64,000 nucleotides of DNA from Acanthaster planci (Eukaryota; Echinodermata; Asteroidea; Valvatida; Acanthasteridae). Numbering within the stretch: position 1 is the first letter of the stretch; each line of letters starts with the position of its first letter. Where the stretch lies: the NCBI RefSeq assembly GCF_001949145.1, contig NW_019091404.1, positions 1,382,191 through 1,446,190 of the forward strand, given 5' to 3'. Shown here piece by piece: positions 9,601 to 20,986 of this stretch. Both the position numbers and the translations under genes were made by a program. Under the pieces are notes generated by a model, which saw only the letters and a list, made by a program, of their open reading frames with translations, was not told where the DNA came from and did not search any database.

Positions 9601-12600
9601 GAAGTACAAAGGACTGCCAACCATGCACTAATCCTTACCCAGAGATTTCTGGCTTGTCCCCCTCCTGAGCTGCGGTGTCTACCGTCGATGGTCCCGGTGC
9701 AAGGGCTTCCTGGTCCACCGACCTGAATAGCAACAGCTTGGCCATGGCGAACGGAATTCAACTCCACAACCCGCTCAATGGTTAATAAACAGCTTCAGCT
9801 TTCTCCTGTTCCATTCACTCCTTCTTTCACTTTGGAAAGTTGGCAACACCTGGGCTCCCTGCTCTCACAGCTGAACAAATCTTCCTCAGACTTCTGAAGT
9901 CAGCCTTGTCGTTAAGTACATGTACATAGTTAAGCAGTCTGTGAGTGAGAGAAACAGCCTTCTCCAAGGCTGGAGATTTTTTGCGCTCATGCAAGGACAG
10001 CACCAAAATCAAAGCGGTCAATCTCCACAACCAATTTCCTCAACTTCCAATCTTTTCAGTGAGGCAGAGAATGAATGTACCACACGCAGACGATTTGCTT
10101 AATTCCAAGCAACCAACAAGTTCGGGTCTGACCCCCGACTGCGTCAGCAGTTTGCGGATTTATCTAGGGTAAACATACTGAAGCTGTCACGTGAGTGTTT
10201 CTATTGTCCAACCCCACACGTTGAACTCAGCCGCGTCTGGGCCTTTCGAATAAAAAATAATGAATATTTTTCGGCGCATAAGGCCAGGATTCAGTCAATT
10301 TTTTTTGTTCATGTTGTGACGCGCACAGGGCCAGGCCTCGACTTCTGCGTTATCATCCAGAGTCAATGCCTCATCTCGCCACGGCGAAGTACATGTACAA
10401 GCTGCCATAAACAAAAGCCTAATGAGAAATCAACGCAACTTCATCAAATTGGAAATGAAAGGCCACTCACTCAAATACCGCGAATTCTGAACTGGACCAC
10501 CACTCAGCACAGGTCCGCCATTTTGAACCCGTTGGCAAGCATCGTCACGTCATCTGCGTCGTCAGCACTGCTCACCAAAATTCTTCTTGTCTTTGTGGCC
10601 CAGTTTCAACAGGTGCTCTCCTTATTCATATGCAAATTTCTTAGAGTAAACTTTTGGGATCGTCCATTATGTCAACGAATTGTTATCAAAGTCAAGGTGC
10701 GAACAAAAACGTCGCATAAATAACAATGAAATTAACTGTCGAAACGGAATATACGAGAGCTGGGATCAATGCATTCGTTTGTATAAAATGTATCAGAGAG
10801 GAAAATCATATTTGGAAATTACGGCGTGCCACCGGTGACAATCTCCTAAATAATTATTAACTCCTCAGAAATTTTCACCTCAGCTGAAATATACATGTAT
10901 TTCTGCCAAATTTACGTATTCTTATAATAACATTTTCTCTCTGTCGTTTTTCTAAACCTGCGGAAAATACAGGCAATGGCAAATGAAAGATAAGTGAGGG
11001 CATCATTAATTCAAACTCGAAGACGGCAGAAAATGGGGCACAGCTTAGTCGAGAGCAAGTCGGGGTAAAATGGGAAAACTCATCGAATGTCAAAGCAATT
11101 TATGTCAATCTTCAAGGAATGAAACTTGGTGTGGTTGCAGCAAGGGCAAATCATGCAGAGCTGTCGGGCAGAAAAGTTCGCGTATAATTTCAAATTGGTT
11201 TTAGACAGCGCATCGTTACCGAATCACCAAACAAGAGACACGGTGAGATTCGAAGTTTCCAACCTGCCATCTGCTTTCTGCAAGCTCGGTTGTCAAGACA
11301 GCGACACAAGGAAACATTAGGTGGTGGGACAGCGGGTACGAGGGGGTATTTTTGTCTTCACAAAGTATCAAATCAATTATAATATTCATTGGTCAAGGGC
11401 TAATCCAAAGGTCAGTGTTCAAGGCGTTTTCTGACCGTTGTAAGACCGTAACTGCCAATGATCTCTGTACTAAGCCCGCTAGATTGAAGGATTCTCCGCT
11501 GTTGTTGTAGGCGCTCAAACTATCCGAGGTGTTTCTTAACTTCTTGGGACGCGGGGAACATCGTCGCCTGTTTACCTTCTTAAACCGTTTACTCGGCGGG
11601 CGAGGAGCCAAAGAGGCCATCGATATATCACTCGCCAACCCCAGCAGAAGAGTCGTATGCCTCGGGTCGCTGCCAGTGTCGCAGAAGATTAATGCGTTGA
11701 TACACGCTCCAGGCTATCAACAGGTTAAAACTTACTTTCAATTTCTCAATCGGGGTTCATCCAAGAGGTTGAGATGATTGATACAGGGCCTCATTGGAGC
11801 AGTAGTTTTTCCTGCGGGGCTGGTAGGTCAACGGTATGCAAACATTTCCTCTTTACAGCCGCTAATTGGGTTGTTAAATTGGTTTTAGGTCAAAATGACC
11901 TGATAACTTTGGTTCTACCTAACTGATAGAAATACCAGAAATGTAGCACCAACCAACACAAAACCAACGGTAATTGTGGTAACAGCCTGGATGTATGAGG
12001 TCGGCACACGCTTTTGTGGGTATTCCGTAGCCCCTCAGCTTTCTGATTTTTTCCCCTCTTTCTTCTGAGGCATTTTGAAGATTGGGTCATACGTCTTAAC
12101 CTTAACGTCAGATTGAATAGTTTCTCGCTGCAGGCTGAGTAGAAATGCCTTAAAATTGATGCATACGGTACACAGGCGATGGGGCGGCTTGCCAATCCAA
12201 ATGTGGCACCGTAGACCAGAATTCTCTTTACAGACTTGTCATTTCAACTTATTTCGCTCGTGGACACCACTGAAACTCAAGGGAATGAAGGACCGGGGAG
12301 TCTAGATCTGTTCTCAAAATAAAAACCAAGCTAAACGCAAGTCTATTTATTCATCCCACATCCACGTTTACCTTCGGCCAAGGCTGGTTTCTGACAAAAG
12401 ACATCAATTTAACCCTGCTCCAGGTCACAAGCTGAGCCAAACTCAGATTGCAGTCTGTTTTTAAAAATATCGATTCATTAAAATAATGAACTGCATCTGT
12501 GACATAGACCTGCTGTGCGTACAAAAATAGTTATAAATTCTTTAAAAATCATGTGGGATACACGTGTAATGAGACACATGTGGTATGCATGTTAAACATG

Positions 12601-12787
12601 ATATTGCATTCAGAGAATGTTTGTTTCAACATATTAAAAGCTCTTCCGATTAACGAGAGCAAATTGCATCTTCGTACTCTCCTGGAAGCACGTAAACCTA
12701 CATGTATCTCTGCATGGGAACTACGACTACGCCCATTTAAAGAAAGTTTGTCAACCCTATTTAATTTCCCGCCACATACATCAACAG
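6675..12787. other. No gene seen over about 6 kb
   Basis: I could not recognise an exon, RNA gene or transposon end in this stretch on either strand. Open frames up to 135 codons (10316-10723 plus) have no recognisable domain and no convincing splice borders. One ambiguous base lies at 7055. Local homopolymer runs and a few TACATGTA palindromes are the only other structure. Confidence 0.4.
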
Positions 12788-12870
12788 ACATGTGACCTGT
12801 CACACGTGAGGGCCTCTGCTCGAGTTACAGGTCGGGCCAACCAAATGACGATTGCAGCAGACCTTGTCAG
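12788..12870. repeat. Flank of the caspase segmental duplication, copy A
   Basis: This segment matches 23377-23460. Both carry ACATGTGACC, then GAGTTACAGGTCGGGC, then AACC and a closing CTTGTCAG or CCTGTCAG, with small differences between. It lies about 1.7 kb beyond the last exon of caspase A, and its partner lies about 1.8 kb beyond the last exon of caspase B. It is therefore best read as part of the same duplicated block. A dispersed repeat is the alternative. Confidence 0.6.
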
Positions 12871-14193
12871 ATCTTCTGCACCAACGACATACCCTGTACA
12901 TGTATTCCACAATTGCTGAGCTCAGGTTGTGGGCTGGACTGAGGAAAATTCTCGATCTCATTTGCCAATATGGTTGGGGAATAGCATGAGGTATCCCAAG
13001 TTAAGAGTTACAATGTCTCCGACTGTGAAGTGAAAAGTCATTCAACATCGCTACAAATTTACAAAAGATCCAAACTGAAAATATTCATCCCTGAAGACCT
13101 CAGTGATTGCCTATAGCGTAACAACAAAACGGCTTACAAAAAGATATGCAGCATTCTGTTATTCTCCGCTGAATATTACATTATTTATATATTCCACTGA
13201 ATGAAAAACTTTCTCACGTGGCTAGTTCCAAAAAGACAGGAACTAGGGTGCTTTTCTAAGAGTGCCATGTGTTAGGAGTGGCATAATTTCAGAAATGCTC
13301 TGCAAATAAAGAGGGAAGATCAGATATAAGAGCCAGGCCACTGAAAAGCAATTAAGAAAAGTTTGATGATTCAGTGGTAAAAAAGTCCGTCCAGGGCATG
13401 ATAATTTCAACGAAAGACCAAACGCTTGTGCACGTTCCATTCAACGTTTTGATAACTTTAGTATAGAGGGTCTGACGGCTCAAAGCTGCTTTTTGTACAC
13501 TTCTTAATCTGGTTATAATCTTAAGCTTATTACAGTCCCAAAGCAGTACCATAGACAAGCTGCATGCGCGGGCGTCGCCACGATTTTTCGTTGTGGGGGG
13601 CGGGAGTACTTAGCAGCGGCACACTGACAAGCCATTAGAGGTGGAAAGGGTCAATTCCGAAGTTTTTTCAAGCACATTCATATTCGGTGCTTTTTTTCCA
13701 TTTGTTTTGTTTTTCCTTTTCACTTTCTGTTCTTTTTTTCTCACATTTTGTGTGTGTGTGCGGTGGGTGGAAAGTGCCCCAGCCCCATCCCTTGTGACAC
13801 CCATGGTGGCATGCACAAAGTATATTGTAAATATAACACATTTTACTTCGAGAACAGAACTAGTACATGTTTTAGCATTTACAAAACAATATTTATCCAG
13901 CTGCAGGGAACCAGTCAATGGCTATATAACTGATGTGACACCTTTATGACTGGTAACCTATTTCTAGGCTTAACGATCTTCCCTATGTGGCTTGTGATTC
14001 ATATTGGTGCCCCTGCGATGCAATTGCTACCACGAGAAAAGTACAAAGACGATCTTTGGGGAGTGCAGGAACAACACAAGGTTCATTAAAGGAAAACAAT
14101 TGTGTTTCATGGAATTATTTTCACTTTAATGTATTTGCCTTGAGCAGAAGTGATTGGTTGAAAAATGCCACGCTAGCCGGGAGCGTTCATTTT
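12871..14193. other. 3' flank of caspase A, no gene seen
   Basis: AT-rich DNA with no supported exon. There is a T/C-rich tract at about 13690-13760. Confidence 0.45.
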
Positions 14194-14347
14194 GTCGGTA
14201 GCGTCGCAACTGCACTGCTTACTTTTTCATAGCTTTTTTATTTTGCTTTTCATAGCTGTTCTTAAACCAGCGAAGTGCAGTTCTTGCCAAAGCAGCCTCT
14301 GGCCATTGCTAGGAAAATTGCACCCTCTCTTGGCCTCGCTCGGCACG
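14194..14347 (-). repeat. Dispersed repeat fragment abutting the caspase A stop codon
   Basis: The plus strand shares AAACCAGCGAAGTG, GCCTCTG and AGGAAAAT blocks, in the same order and spacing, with 37618-37742. Read on the minus strand, both copies give similar peptides around ATTTTCC and CTTCGCTGGTTT, so the repeat may derive from a coding transposon. In this copy it begins right where caspase A stops resembling caspase B, and it supplies the last codons and the stop. Confidence 0.65.
14237..14242 (-). other. Candidate polyadenylation signal, caspase A
   Basis: AATAAA on the minus strand lies 67 bases after the caspase A stop codon, within the dispersed repeat. It is the first such hexamer downstream. 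Confidence 0.4.
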
Positions 14348-14455
14348 AACTGGGGGGAAGAAGAGCTTTTTGCAGAGCATCACCACAGGGGCTGGCATTT
14401 GCTTGCACCGGCGTCCACAAGAAGACTCATAAGCCCGGGCAACTTTTTTATTGAC
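14309..14455 (-). CDS. Caspase A exon 8 (p10 end and novel tail)
   Basis: After a CAG acceptor the exon encodes VNKKVARAYESS and MPAPVVMLCKKLFF, matching gene B and the caspase p10 end. After that come about 15 residues (PPVRAERGQERVQFS) with no counterpart in gene B. The exon is 147 bases against 111 in B. Confidence 0.85.
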   Translation of the reverse strand, partial: VNKKVARAYESSCGRRCKQMPAPVVMLCKKLFFPPVRAERGQERVQFS

Positions 14456-17400
14456 CTGTGAAGAGAGGATGGTTTTCGCTTGAGAGATTTTGGGATTTTT
14501 CGGCCTGTTTTCGGCCGAAGTGAATTCGATTCTAGACAGTAAGCCACTGGGAGAAGTCAGTGTGACTTCTAATGCAGAAGGAAATTAAGCCACTGTAACT
14601 AGCTCAAATGGCTTCCCATGGAGAAAGTTGATAAGCCACTAGCAGCACTTCAAGTGACTTCCATGCAAAAAGGTAAGCCATAGTAATAAGCCTCAGTGAC
14701 TTCCCAGCAGAGGGTAAGCCACTGATTAAGCCTTAGTGACTTTAAATGCGGATGGTGAGCCACTGTGAACAGCCAAAGTGACATCCCTTGCAGACAAGTA
14801 TAAAGTAATTAAGCCACTGCATTGGATAGTCCCAATGACTTCCCAGGCACAGAAGTTCTTTCCATTTCTTTGTAGTCACTTTGGTCTTAAAAAAGAAGCC
14901 AGTATTGGATTCGGCCACCGCTGCCGAGTCCTATCAACTCACCTTCACCAGCATGGAGACTAGATCTTCTTTTTGGTAATACTTTCTAAAGACCTCACAC
15001 AGAGACTGCACAAACCAGCTTCCCTGCCCTGGCGTACGCCATGACACAAAGTCTATAAAAATAAAAATCAGTTAATTGTTAGTACTCCAGAATGCAACAT
15101 TATGGCAATGGCAGCTGAGTAACAGAGAGGTGTAGTACAACTCAAACAATTAAACTCAACATTTCACGTGCAGGGGATTTAACACCCTGGTGTCAACGAC
15201 GCGGTGATTGAGACTGACACATACCACCAAATATGGTCATAACTTTTTTTCAAATGTAATCCTCACCCCAGGCATACGCCATAAGCCTGTAAACTCCCAT
15301 TGGCCAGACCTCAACCACTGTGGAGTTTAAAGTCTTGAAAGATCAGTCACCCCAAGGAGCCCGTATGGTCCCTATCAGGAACTGGATTTCTTTACAGTGC
15401 AAAGGAAAGCACAACTTAAATTACCAGGTACTGTTGAGTAGGCCAGCAGCATGTCACTTTGACAGGGCAGCTTGGATCGGATGGCACTGCCGATGTCTGT
15501 TCTGTCCCTAACTCATGCTCCAACATCCTCTGGGATCTTTCACAGTGGCTTGTGGGTGCTGTGGAACCTGAGGCACTACTTGGGGCAACTGCATTGGCAT
15601 CTGGTGCGTCAAAGCCGTAATCATATCGTCCTGCATAACAATAGTATTAAAAACAAAGTCAACAGGAGCCAGTGTTGTAGTTGGGACCTAGAAAAATCCT
15701 CACAAGACGCAACAAGACCAGCGCAAGATTTACAGTCTGAATTCAAGTTACAAGCTATTCAAAGGAATTGCTACAATGCCAGTCATATGTCATCGTTCAC
15801 CCTGTTACTTCTGACTGATCTTGTGAGTTGTTTTGTGTCTGGTCTTGTGTCTGGCCTTGCGACTCGTCTTGTATCTGGCCTTATGACTCGTCTTGTATCT
15901 GGCCTTGTGACTCGTCTTGTATCTGGCTTTGTGACTCGTCTTGTATCTGGCCTTGTGACTTGTCTTGTGTCTGGCTTTGTGACTCATCTTGTATCTGGCC
16001 TTGTGACTCGTCTTGTGTTGGTCTCAACTACACCACTGAACACCGGTACATGTATTTGCACGGAACACACTGAATCAATAACTAGCGAATGTTTAAGACC
16101 TTGCTCAGAAGAATGAGCACTGATGAATGCCCGAGCCGCAGGCTCACGCATTAATGGCCTCCATTCTCCTAAGCCAGTCTTAAACGCACATTTAAGACTG
16201 GCCGAGCACATATTTATTCCCATTCATAAATGTTCAGCAAGTCAAAAGAAGTCATCATATCATGGATTTCCAATGATTTTCTTCAAAAGTTTTACTTTCA
16301 TTTCCCCAAACACCCGCATCCATTTTATGGTAGGCCTATATTCCTATTGAAAGCTGTCCAACAGAATCCCCTTCAATGAACTTGGCATGTTTGTTGAACG
16401 CACACAGACTCCTGATCAATCAGACCTGATTAAACTGTGTCATATCCAGGTGCCAGCGCGTGATTTACGCAGCGGGCATTATCACTTCTCAGCGGGCATT
16501 ATCAAATGTTAATACACGGTCACATGATGTATTTCATCCAACAGGAACAGAAAAACTGTGCCAGGTAAACATGAATAAACCACTGAAGTTCCACCTGAGG
16601 TGAGCGCAATAGGGGGGCACTATTTAAAGTGAGAAATTTGGAGAAAACGCAAAGATTTTATCCGCACGAAATAGCATCTTCCCATTGTGTCTGCCATACT
16701 TCAAATGGACTAACAGGTCTAGACTTGGTGCATTGTGTCACATCCACCACCCATGGTGCTAGTACCCCTGACGGGTTGGAAAACACCAGTGTCCTCGTCC
16801 AGTCAGTGACCAGCTCTGTGACAGTGGCCAAGGATAGCTTGAGGACAAAGTTGGCCTGCTGATACCAACAGCTAGGGTTCCAGGAGAGGCCCAAAAAATA
16901 CGGGTGAGAGGAATCAATTCATTTCTACACCTATAATTGGTTCAGCGTGATTTTAAACGGCACTCACTTCCTCTGCAAGCTTGGAGGAAGAAGAGCTTAG
17001 GCTTGCCTGCCAATGTTGGGCACCTGCCACCTTCAAAGTATCCCATGATGTGCTCAGTTTGGATGGTGTCGCCGTCTACACCGTATATAGTGCCCTCCTT
17101 GCCATGACTCAGGATGGCCAGGACAAAGCAGTCCAGGGTCCCGTGGTCATGCTTTGAAAACTCATAAAAAGTTGCCTGCATTTCCTGAGAACAGAATATT
17201 TGAGAAAGAAATCGACATAGAGCTCAACTGCAAAGCACAATCTTGAACCTTATAGTTTTTAAGAAGACGGTGGAATGATGAGAGCAGGATTTTACATCTC
17301 ACCTGTTTAGTTTGATTATCTTTGACCACTGTTCTGAAACCTAGCATTTCAAACAGATTCCTCAGTTCATTACGATCAATGTCAGATCCTTCCCTTAGCT

Positions 17401-19571
17401 CCAAATCCACAAAAATTTGGTTGTTGATGATAATGGCAATCCCTCGTGGTTCTGAATTCATCTGATATATCTGCAATTTTTTTAAAAAGTCAGTACATTT
17501 TTAAAAATTTCTCAGTAATGACAACCTGTTTAGAGTTTTGGGGCACGTTTTTCTACTTTCAGGGTGTGAAACCAAAGAAAACCAGAGATTTAGGTTGAAT
17601 TGCTCAGTAACTTATAGAAAGCATTTTCCCTGAGTGCTTGCTTCTTTTGACCCCTTTTTCATCTGGTGAAAAAAGAGGATGCTCCGTCATTCATCCATGA
17701 TATCAAATTTGAAATGGCGATATCAAAGATATCAAAGAAAAGGCAATCGATGCCAACAATGGTGTTGAGCATTTTCAGGTTAATTGAAACACATTAATTA
17801 CTGAGCAATTTATGCCAAAATCTTCTGTTCTTGGGTTTTGTTTTTGTGTTTTTGGACATCCTGTGTTAAAGAACATCATGGGTTGGGATTTATCCCCTTG
17901 GTGCAAAGCTGCAAGGTGTGGTCAAATCTGTGCCATCTATAAATGACAGATTCACCGGCCGACAAAATCCTCAAGGCTAGTTCGTGAAATCTGTGGAAGG
18001 GAATGAAAGAAATATATACCCACATATAGAAAGACAATTTAGACAGACTGACTGATTTACATTTTCTACATCAGAGTCATCTTGACCAGTAGGGGTCGGT
18101 GCGGTCATCCCAGTAATGGGTACTGCTGCTGGGCCGCTTCCTGGCCAAAGGGGTTCTTGTAGATCCTCTGCTTAGAGATATAAAAAGCCCCCCCCCAATA
18201 AAAAATTAACAAACAAAAAAGAACAAAATCCATCTATTGATGTAGCCCAAATTGGAATCTGATGATTTTTCTGAAGGGCACTTCCAGAAAAAAGGACTGA
18301 TTTGTCAACCAGGAAAACTTTTCTACAAGCAACAATTTGTGGGACAATGAATATTGCATACATATGACCACATTACTTCCATGTCGGTTTCTGCTTTAAA
18401 ATAAACATAAAATTGACAATTTCCAAAAGATGGGTCTAATGCGGCCCCAATCTTGTTTGCCTCTTCCCCTTGAATGGCCCAAGCCCCACCCCTCTACTCT
18501 TCCCTACCTCTAAAATTGGACTAAAAATTCAAATGATGGAGCTGCACCCAAAAAAGTGACCCCCATGCAAACTGAGACCCCGGTTGTGCTACGAAGCATA
18601 CATGTACGGCACTGTCTTAACCACTTCACAGCCGGATTACTTGTTCAAAAATATATCAGCAGAACCTCAGGAAATTCAGTGCCTGAACTGATCGCGGCAA
18701 ATACTGAAGTGAGGTGGTGTTTTTGCAAGTGAAGTGGTGTACAAAAGTTATGCCGCTTTTCTTCAATTACAATCCGGCACTCACCTGGAGGTGAATTGAG
18801 GAGTTGGGTGGGGTAAATATCCATGGGCTCAGGCTTGGCATCCACCTGGGGTACCAAGAGGGAGTCCATGGGGTTGTTAACCTCCCTTCCCGGCCTGGGC
18901 TCCATCTGTGCCGGGTACCTTGGTGCCGAGGCAGGGTCCAGCTTGTTGGCCAGGATGCCATGCTTGTGTTCCCTCAGCGATTCTACAAAGGCACCAAAGG
19001 CACGGGGTCCGCGCCTCTCCAAGGCATTGAGGAAAAGCTGGTTGATCTTGCGTCTCGTTTTTCCCTCTGCCTGAGTTTGAAATTGCGAGAGAATTCAAGC
19101 CATTTCGAATGCTTTAAGCTCATTACCTGCAATATGCAGCATATTACGTAACACAGCATTACAGGTAATTGCAGTCAATGACTTCTGGTCACCACTACTG
19201 CAAAAATGGAACAGTTCAAATGACTCAAGGGTCCCCCGAGACTGATGAACGATGAAGTAACAACAGACTGCAACATTTTGGTGATTTCCCCCCCCCAAAT
19301 TTCTCATTTCTTACAGCACTCGCATGAATAATTTTTGTTCCATTTTGCCACACATCTACCTTTCCATCTATATCTTGTCAAATGCTCAGCATGCGAGTCT
19401 AAAAATTAGAAGACAGCTGTTAAAAGCCGAGGCATCTACCTTAAAGTCTTCGTAGGCAGCAGGTTCAAAGATGTTCCTCTTCACGAGTCCATCAAAGACG
19501 TACGTCAGATCCATATCCTGCACCAGGGCCACACGGTTTTTACGAAGCGCTTCTTTGTGATGCTTCTCCAT
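14309..19571 (-). CDS. Caspase-2-like initiator caspase, gene A, with frameshift
   Basis: Coding exons, in transcript order, are 19571-19440, 19070-18785, 18167-18061, 17470-17303, 17184-16968, 15630-15425, 15052-14943 and 14455-14309. The product would be a cysteine protease that cleaves after aspartate: CARD in exons 1-2 (MEKHHKEALRKNR start, RRGPRAFGAF), proline-rich linker, p20 in exons 4-5 with His258 (LSHG) and Cys301 (QACRG), p10 in exons 6-8 (SWRTPGQGSWFV). The CARD wording and the IYG segment point to caspase-2. Exon 6 is 206 bases where gene B has 216: nine bases are an in-frame difference and one is a deletion near 15530-15510. Read straight on, translation hits TAG at 14962-14960, losing most of p10. 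All splice sites and catalytic residues are otherwise intact, so this is a young pseudogene, a null allele or a sequence error. Confidence 0.88.
14541..14850. repeat. Degenerate 41-54-bp tandem repeat in caspase A intron 7
   Basis: Seven units start with AAGCCACT or a close variant at 14541, 14587, 14633, 14675, 14716, 14757 and 14811. Each also carries a GTGACTTCC-like box in the middle and often TGCAGA. Spacing is 46, 46, 42, 41, 41 and 54 bases. It lies wholly inside the last intron of gene A, and gene B has no equivalent. Confidence 0.85.
14943..15052 (-). CDS. Caspase A exon 7
   Basis: It encodes DFVSWRTPGQGSWFVQSL, the p10 core with the SWR substrate-pocket motif, when entered in phase 1. 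The donor is GTGAGT. At 110 bases it has the same length as in gene B. With the exon 6 deletion it would be read out of frame and stop at 14962-14960. Confidence 0.9.
15425..15630 (-). CDS. Caspase A exon 6, carries the 1-base deletion
   Basis: The 5' part in the phase 1 frame gives RRYDYGFDAPDANAVAP and RSQRMLEHEL, matching gene B. The 3' part gives SAIRSKLPCQSDMLLAYSTV, but in a different frame. Between GAGTTA and GCCATCCG there are 23 bases here and 24 in gene B. The frame of the 3' part has a TGA just upstream, so simple use of another phase does not rescue it. The DDTD linker site of gene B is lost here, while DAPD at 311-314 could be a cleavage site. Confidence 0.85.
15820..16017. repeat. 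24-bp minisatellite in caspase A intron 5
   Basis: About eight copies of a unit close to CTTGTATCTGGCCTTGTGACTCGT occur. Because 24 is a multiple of three and the unit lacks stops in several frames, both strands show open frames with an eight-residue period. These are by-products. Intron 5 is 1,337 bases here against 122 in gene B, so the minisatellite sits in the expanded part. Confidence 0.92.
16968..17184 (-). CDS. Caspase A exon 5 (catalytic His and Cys)
   Basis: The exon encodes the p20 catalytic core: ILSHGKEGTIYGVDG with His258, GRCPTLAGKPKLFFLQACRG with Cys301. At 217 bases it has the same length as in gene B. The acceptor is CAG and the donor GTGAGT. Confidence 0.95.
17303..17470 (-). 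CDS. Caspase A exon 4 (p20 start)
   Basis: It encodes IYQMNSEPRGIAIIINNQ and DIDRNELRNLFEMLGF, the first strand and helix of p20. The arginine of PRG contributes to the aspartate-binding pocket in caspases. It is 168 bases, phase 0 on both sides. Confidence 0.94.
18061..18167 (-). CDS. Caspase A exon 3 (linker)
   Basis: It encodes EDLQEPLWPGSGPAAVPITG and an acidic end DDSDVEN, the linker between CARD and p20. Aspartates here could be prodomain cleavage sites. The donor is GTAAAT. It is 107 bases, against 113 in gene B. Confidence 0.85.
18785..19070 (-). CDS. Caspase A exon 2 (CARD end and linker)
   Basis: It encodes AEGKTRRKINQLFLNALERR, then GPRAFGAFVESLREHKHGIL, the last CARD helices, and a proline-rich stretch. 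The acceptor is CTCAG and the donor GTGAGT. It is 286 bases, one codon shorter than in gene B. Confidence 0.93.
19440..19571 (-). CDS. Caspase A exon 1 (start, CARD helices)
   Basis: The ATG at 19571 starts MEKHHKEALRKNRVALVQDM, like the CARD start of caspase-2. The donor is GTAGAT. A CAG acceptor 15 bases upstream of the ATG shows that the true first exon is noncoding and further upstream. Confidence 0.93.
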
Positions 19572-19586
19572 GACAGAAACTCGTAA
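19572..19586 (-). other. Caspase A 5' UTR part before the ATG
   Basis: Fifteen bases lie between a TTTCCTGCAG acceptor and the ATG. Gene B has the same arrangement with 20 bases. An upstream noncoding exon is implied but cannot be placed. Confidence 0.55.
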
Positions 19587-20320
19587 CTGCAGGAAATAAT
19601 AAGATGAATGAAACAATTAACATGCTAACGCTAACTTTATCACCAAGTAAAAAAAATAGTTTCTCGGCCTCAGTCAAGTTGCTTAATTTTTATTTTTTTC
19701 AATTTTTTAATGCTATTTTGACTTGTTTCTAACATGAAAAAAGGACATAAGACAGTATAACTAGATGCAGACCTAAGTTTAAACCTACTAGATGGGTTGA
19801 AAGCGTTTACGTTAGACACAAAAGCACTGACAAAAGTGTCCAGAAATAGTCCACATGAGAAAGAACAGACACTATTCACTTGGACGCCATTTTTGATTTT
19901 TTCCCTTGAAACTGTTTTATAAATTGTGAACTGTTGATTGGGATGGTACCAGACTGTTTATGACTGACATGCATTCCAGGACACCTTTTCAATATTGTTC
20001 CTAATTAGGCTTAAAACATCAAGTCCAAATTTGAAGTTATTCATCAGACTAGAGGTATTCTAATTTGTCATAAAATGTCATTTTATTGCTTTCAATTCTA
20101 CACTAAAATTTCAAAAACAAAGAGTTTGCTGCACTTTCAGTTCATGCCGATCCATAAATACAGTCTACTTGGGTAACCTCCTCCCTAAGAGATGGACAAA
20201 AACCAACCCTATCTTTACCAACCCAACACTCATTTTCCCTGCATATATGCAGGCCTATGATATCCATCTTCTAGAACTAGAAGGCATGTGTCATTTCTGA
20301 AGTATATTTTCTCAGTATCA
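19587..20320. other. Upstream of caspase A, no exon seen
   Basis: AT-rich DNA. The first noncoding exon and promoter of caspase A should lie somewhere upstream of 19587, but no donor or promoter motif stands out. Confidence 0.4.
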
Positions 20321-20986
20321 CGACAACTCATACCGAGCACAACTTGTACCCAAAATTTCACACGTGGGACAAATCGTACCTGGGACAATTCCTACCCGAG
20401 ACATATCATAACCCGGACACTTCGTACCCGGAAAAAATGCTTCTTAGTTCCAGATAATGGACGAGAAGTGATGGCTCTTTCCCATTCAGAGATGGTACCT
20501 CTTTATAGACTGATTTTATGAACAAACTTTGGGTGCTTTCGAGGGTGTGTTTCTGCGTGATTTATCTCTACCTGGAGACTGTAGTTGAGCCTCGGGAGGG
20601 TAGAAATAATAGGGAGACATAAAACAAGTGTAAACTGGAACCATATTTACCCAAACAATGCTTGCTAATCAGAGGGTTTAGCCTGAAGCGTTTATTTTTT
20701 AGACAGGTGTGTCAATCACGATCAAGCCCAGTAAAGCCCTTTTGAGTGCCTGCTGACCAGTGGTTCTAAAGATGCTGCACCCCCTTTTATCCTATCCGCC
20801 CCACGCCCACACTGCAACCACTGAAACATACACCTGCGAGAGCTGGTCTAATGTAACGTTGCCACAAGCTATGATAATATGCAATTTTCTCTTGGGTTAC
20901 GGGTTGTCCCGAGTACTCGTCCCGGGTACCATGCAGTTGTCCCACCGCTGGATACAAATTGTCCCGGTTACGAGATGTCTTGCCCC
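20321..20986. mobile_element. Element with repeated GGGACAA-TCGTACC arms in inverted order
   Basis: The left block (20321-20431) has about six diverged copies of a 15-16-base unit near GGGACAATTCGTACC. The right block (20893-20986) has the reverse complement, for example GGGTTGTCCCGAGTACTCG. About 460 bases separate the blocks. Inverted blocks made of short repeats suggest a non-autonomous DNA transposon with sub-repeat termini. I could not find exact ends or a target duplication. Confidence 0.6.

Noticed and set aside
14943-15630. Alternative acceptor inside caspase A exon 6 to repair the frame
   Set aside because: An AG followed by ACATCGG would give the right phase but has no pyrimidine tract and would remove most of the linker.
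15472-16116. 214-codon plus-strand open frame
   Set aside because: It runs antisense to caspase A exon 6 and through the 24-bp minisatellite. Its length comes from the repeat, and it has no domain.
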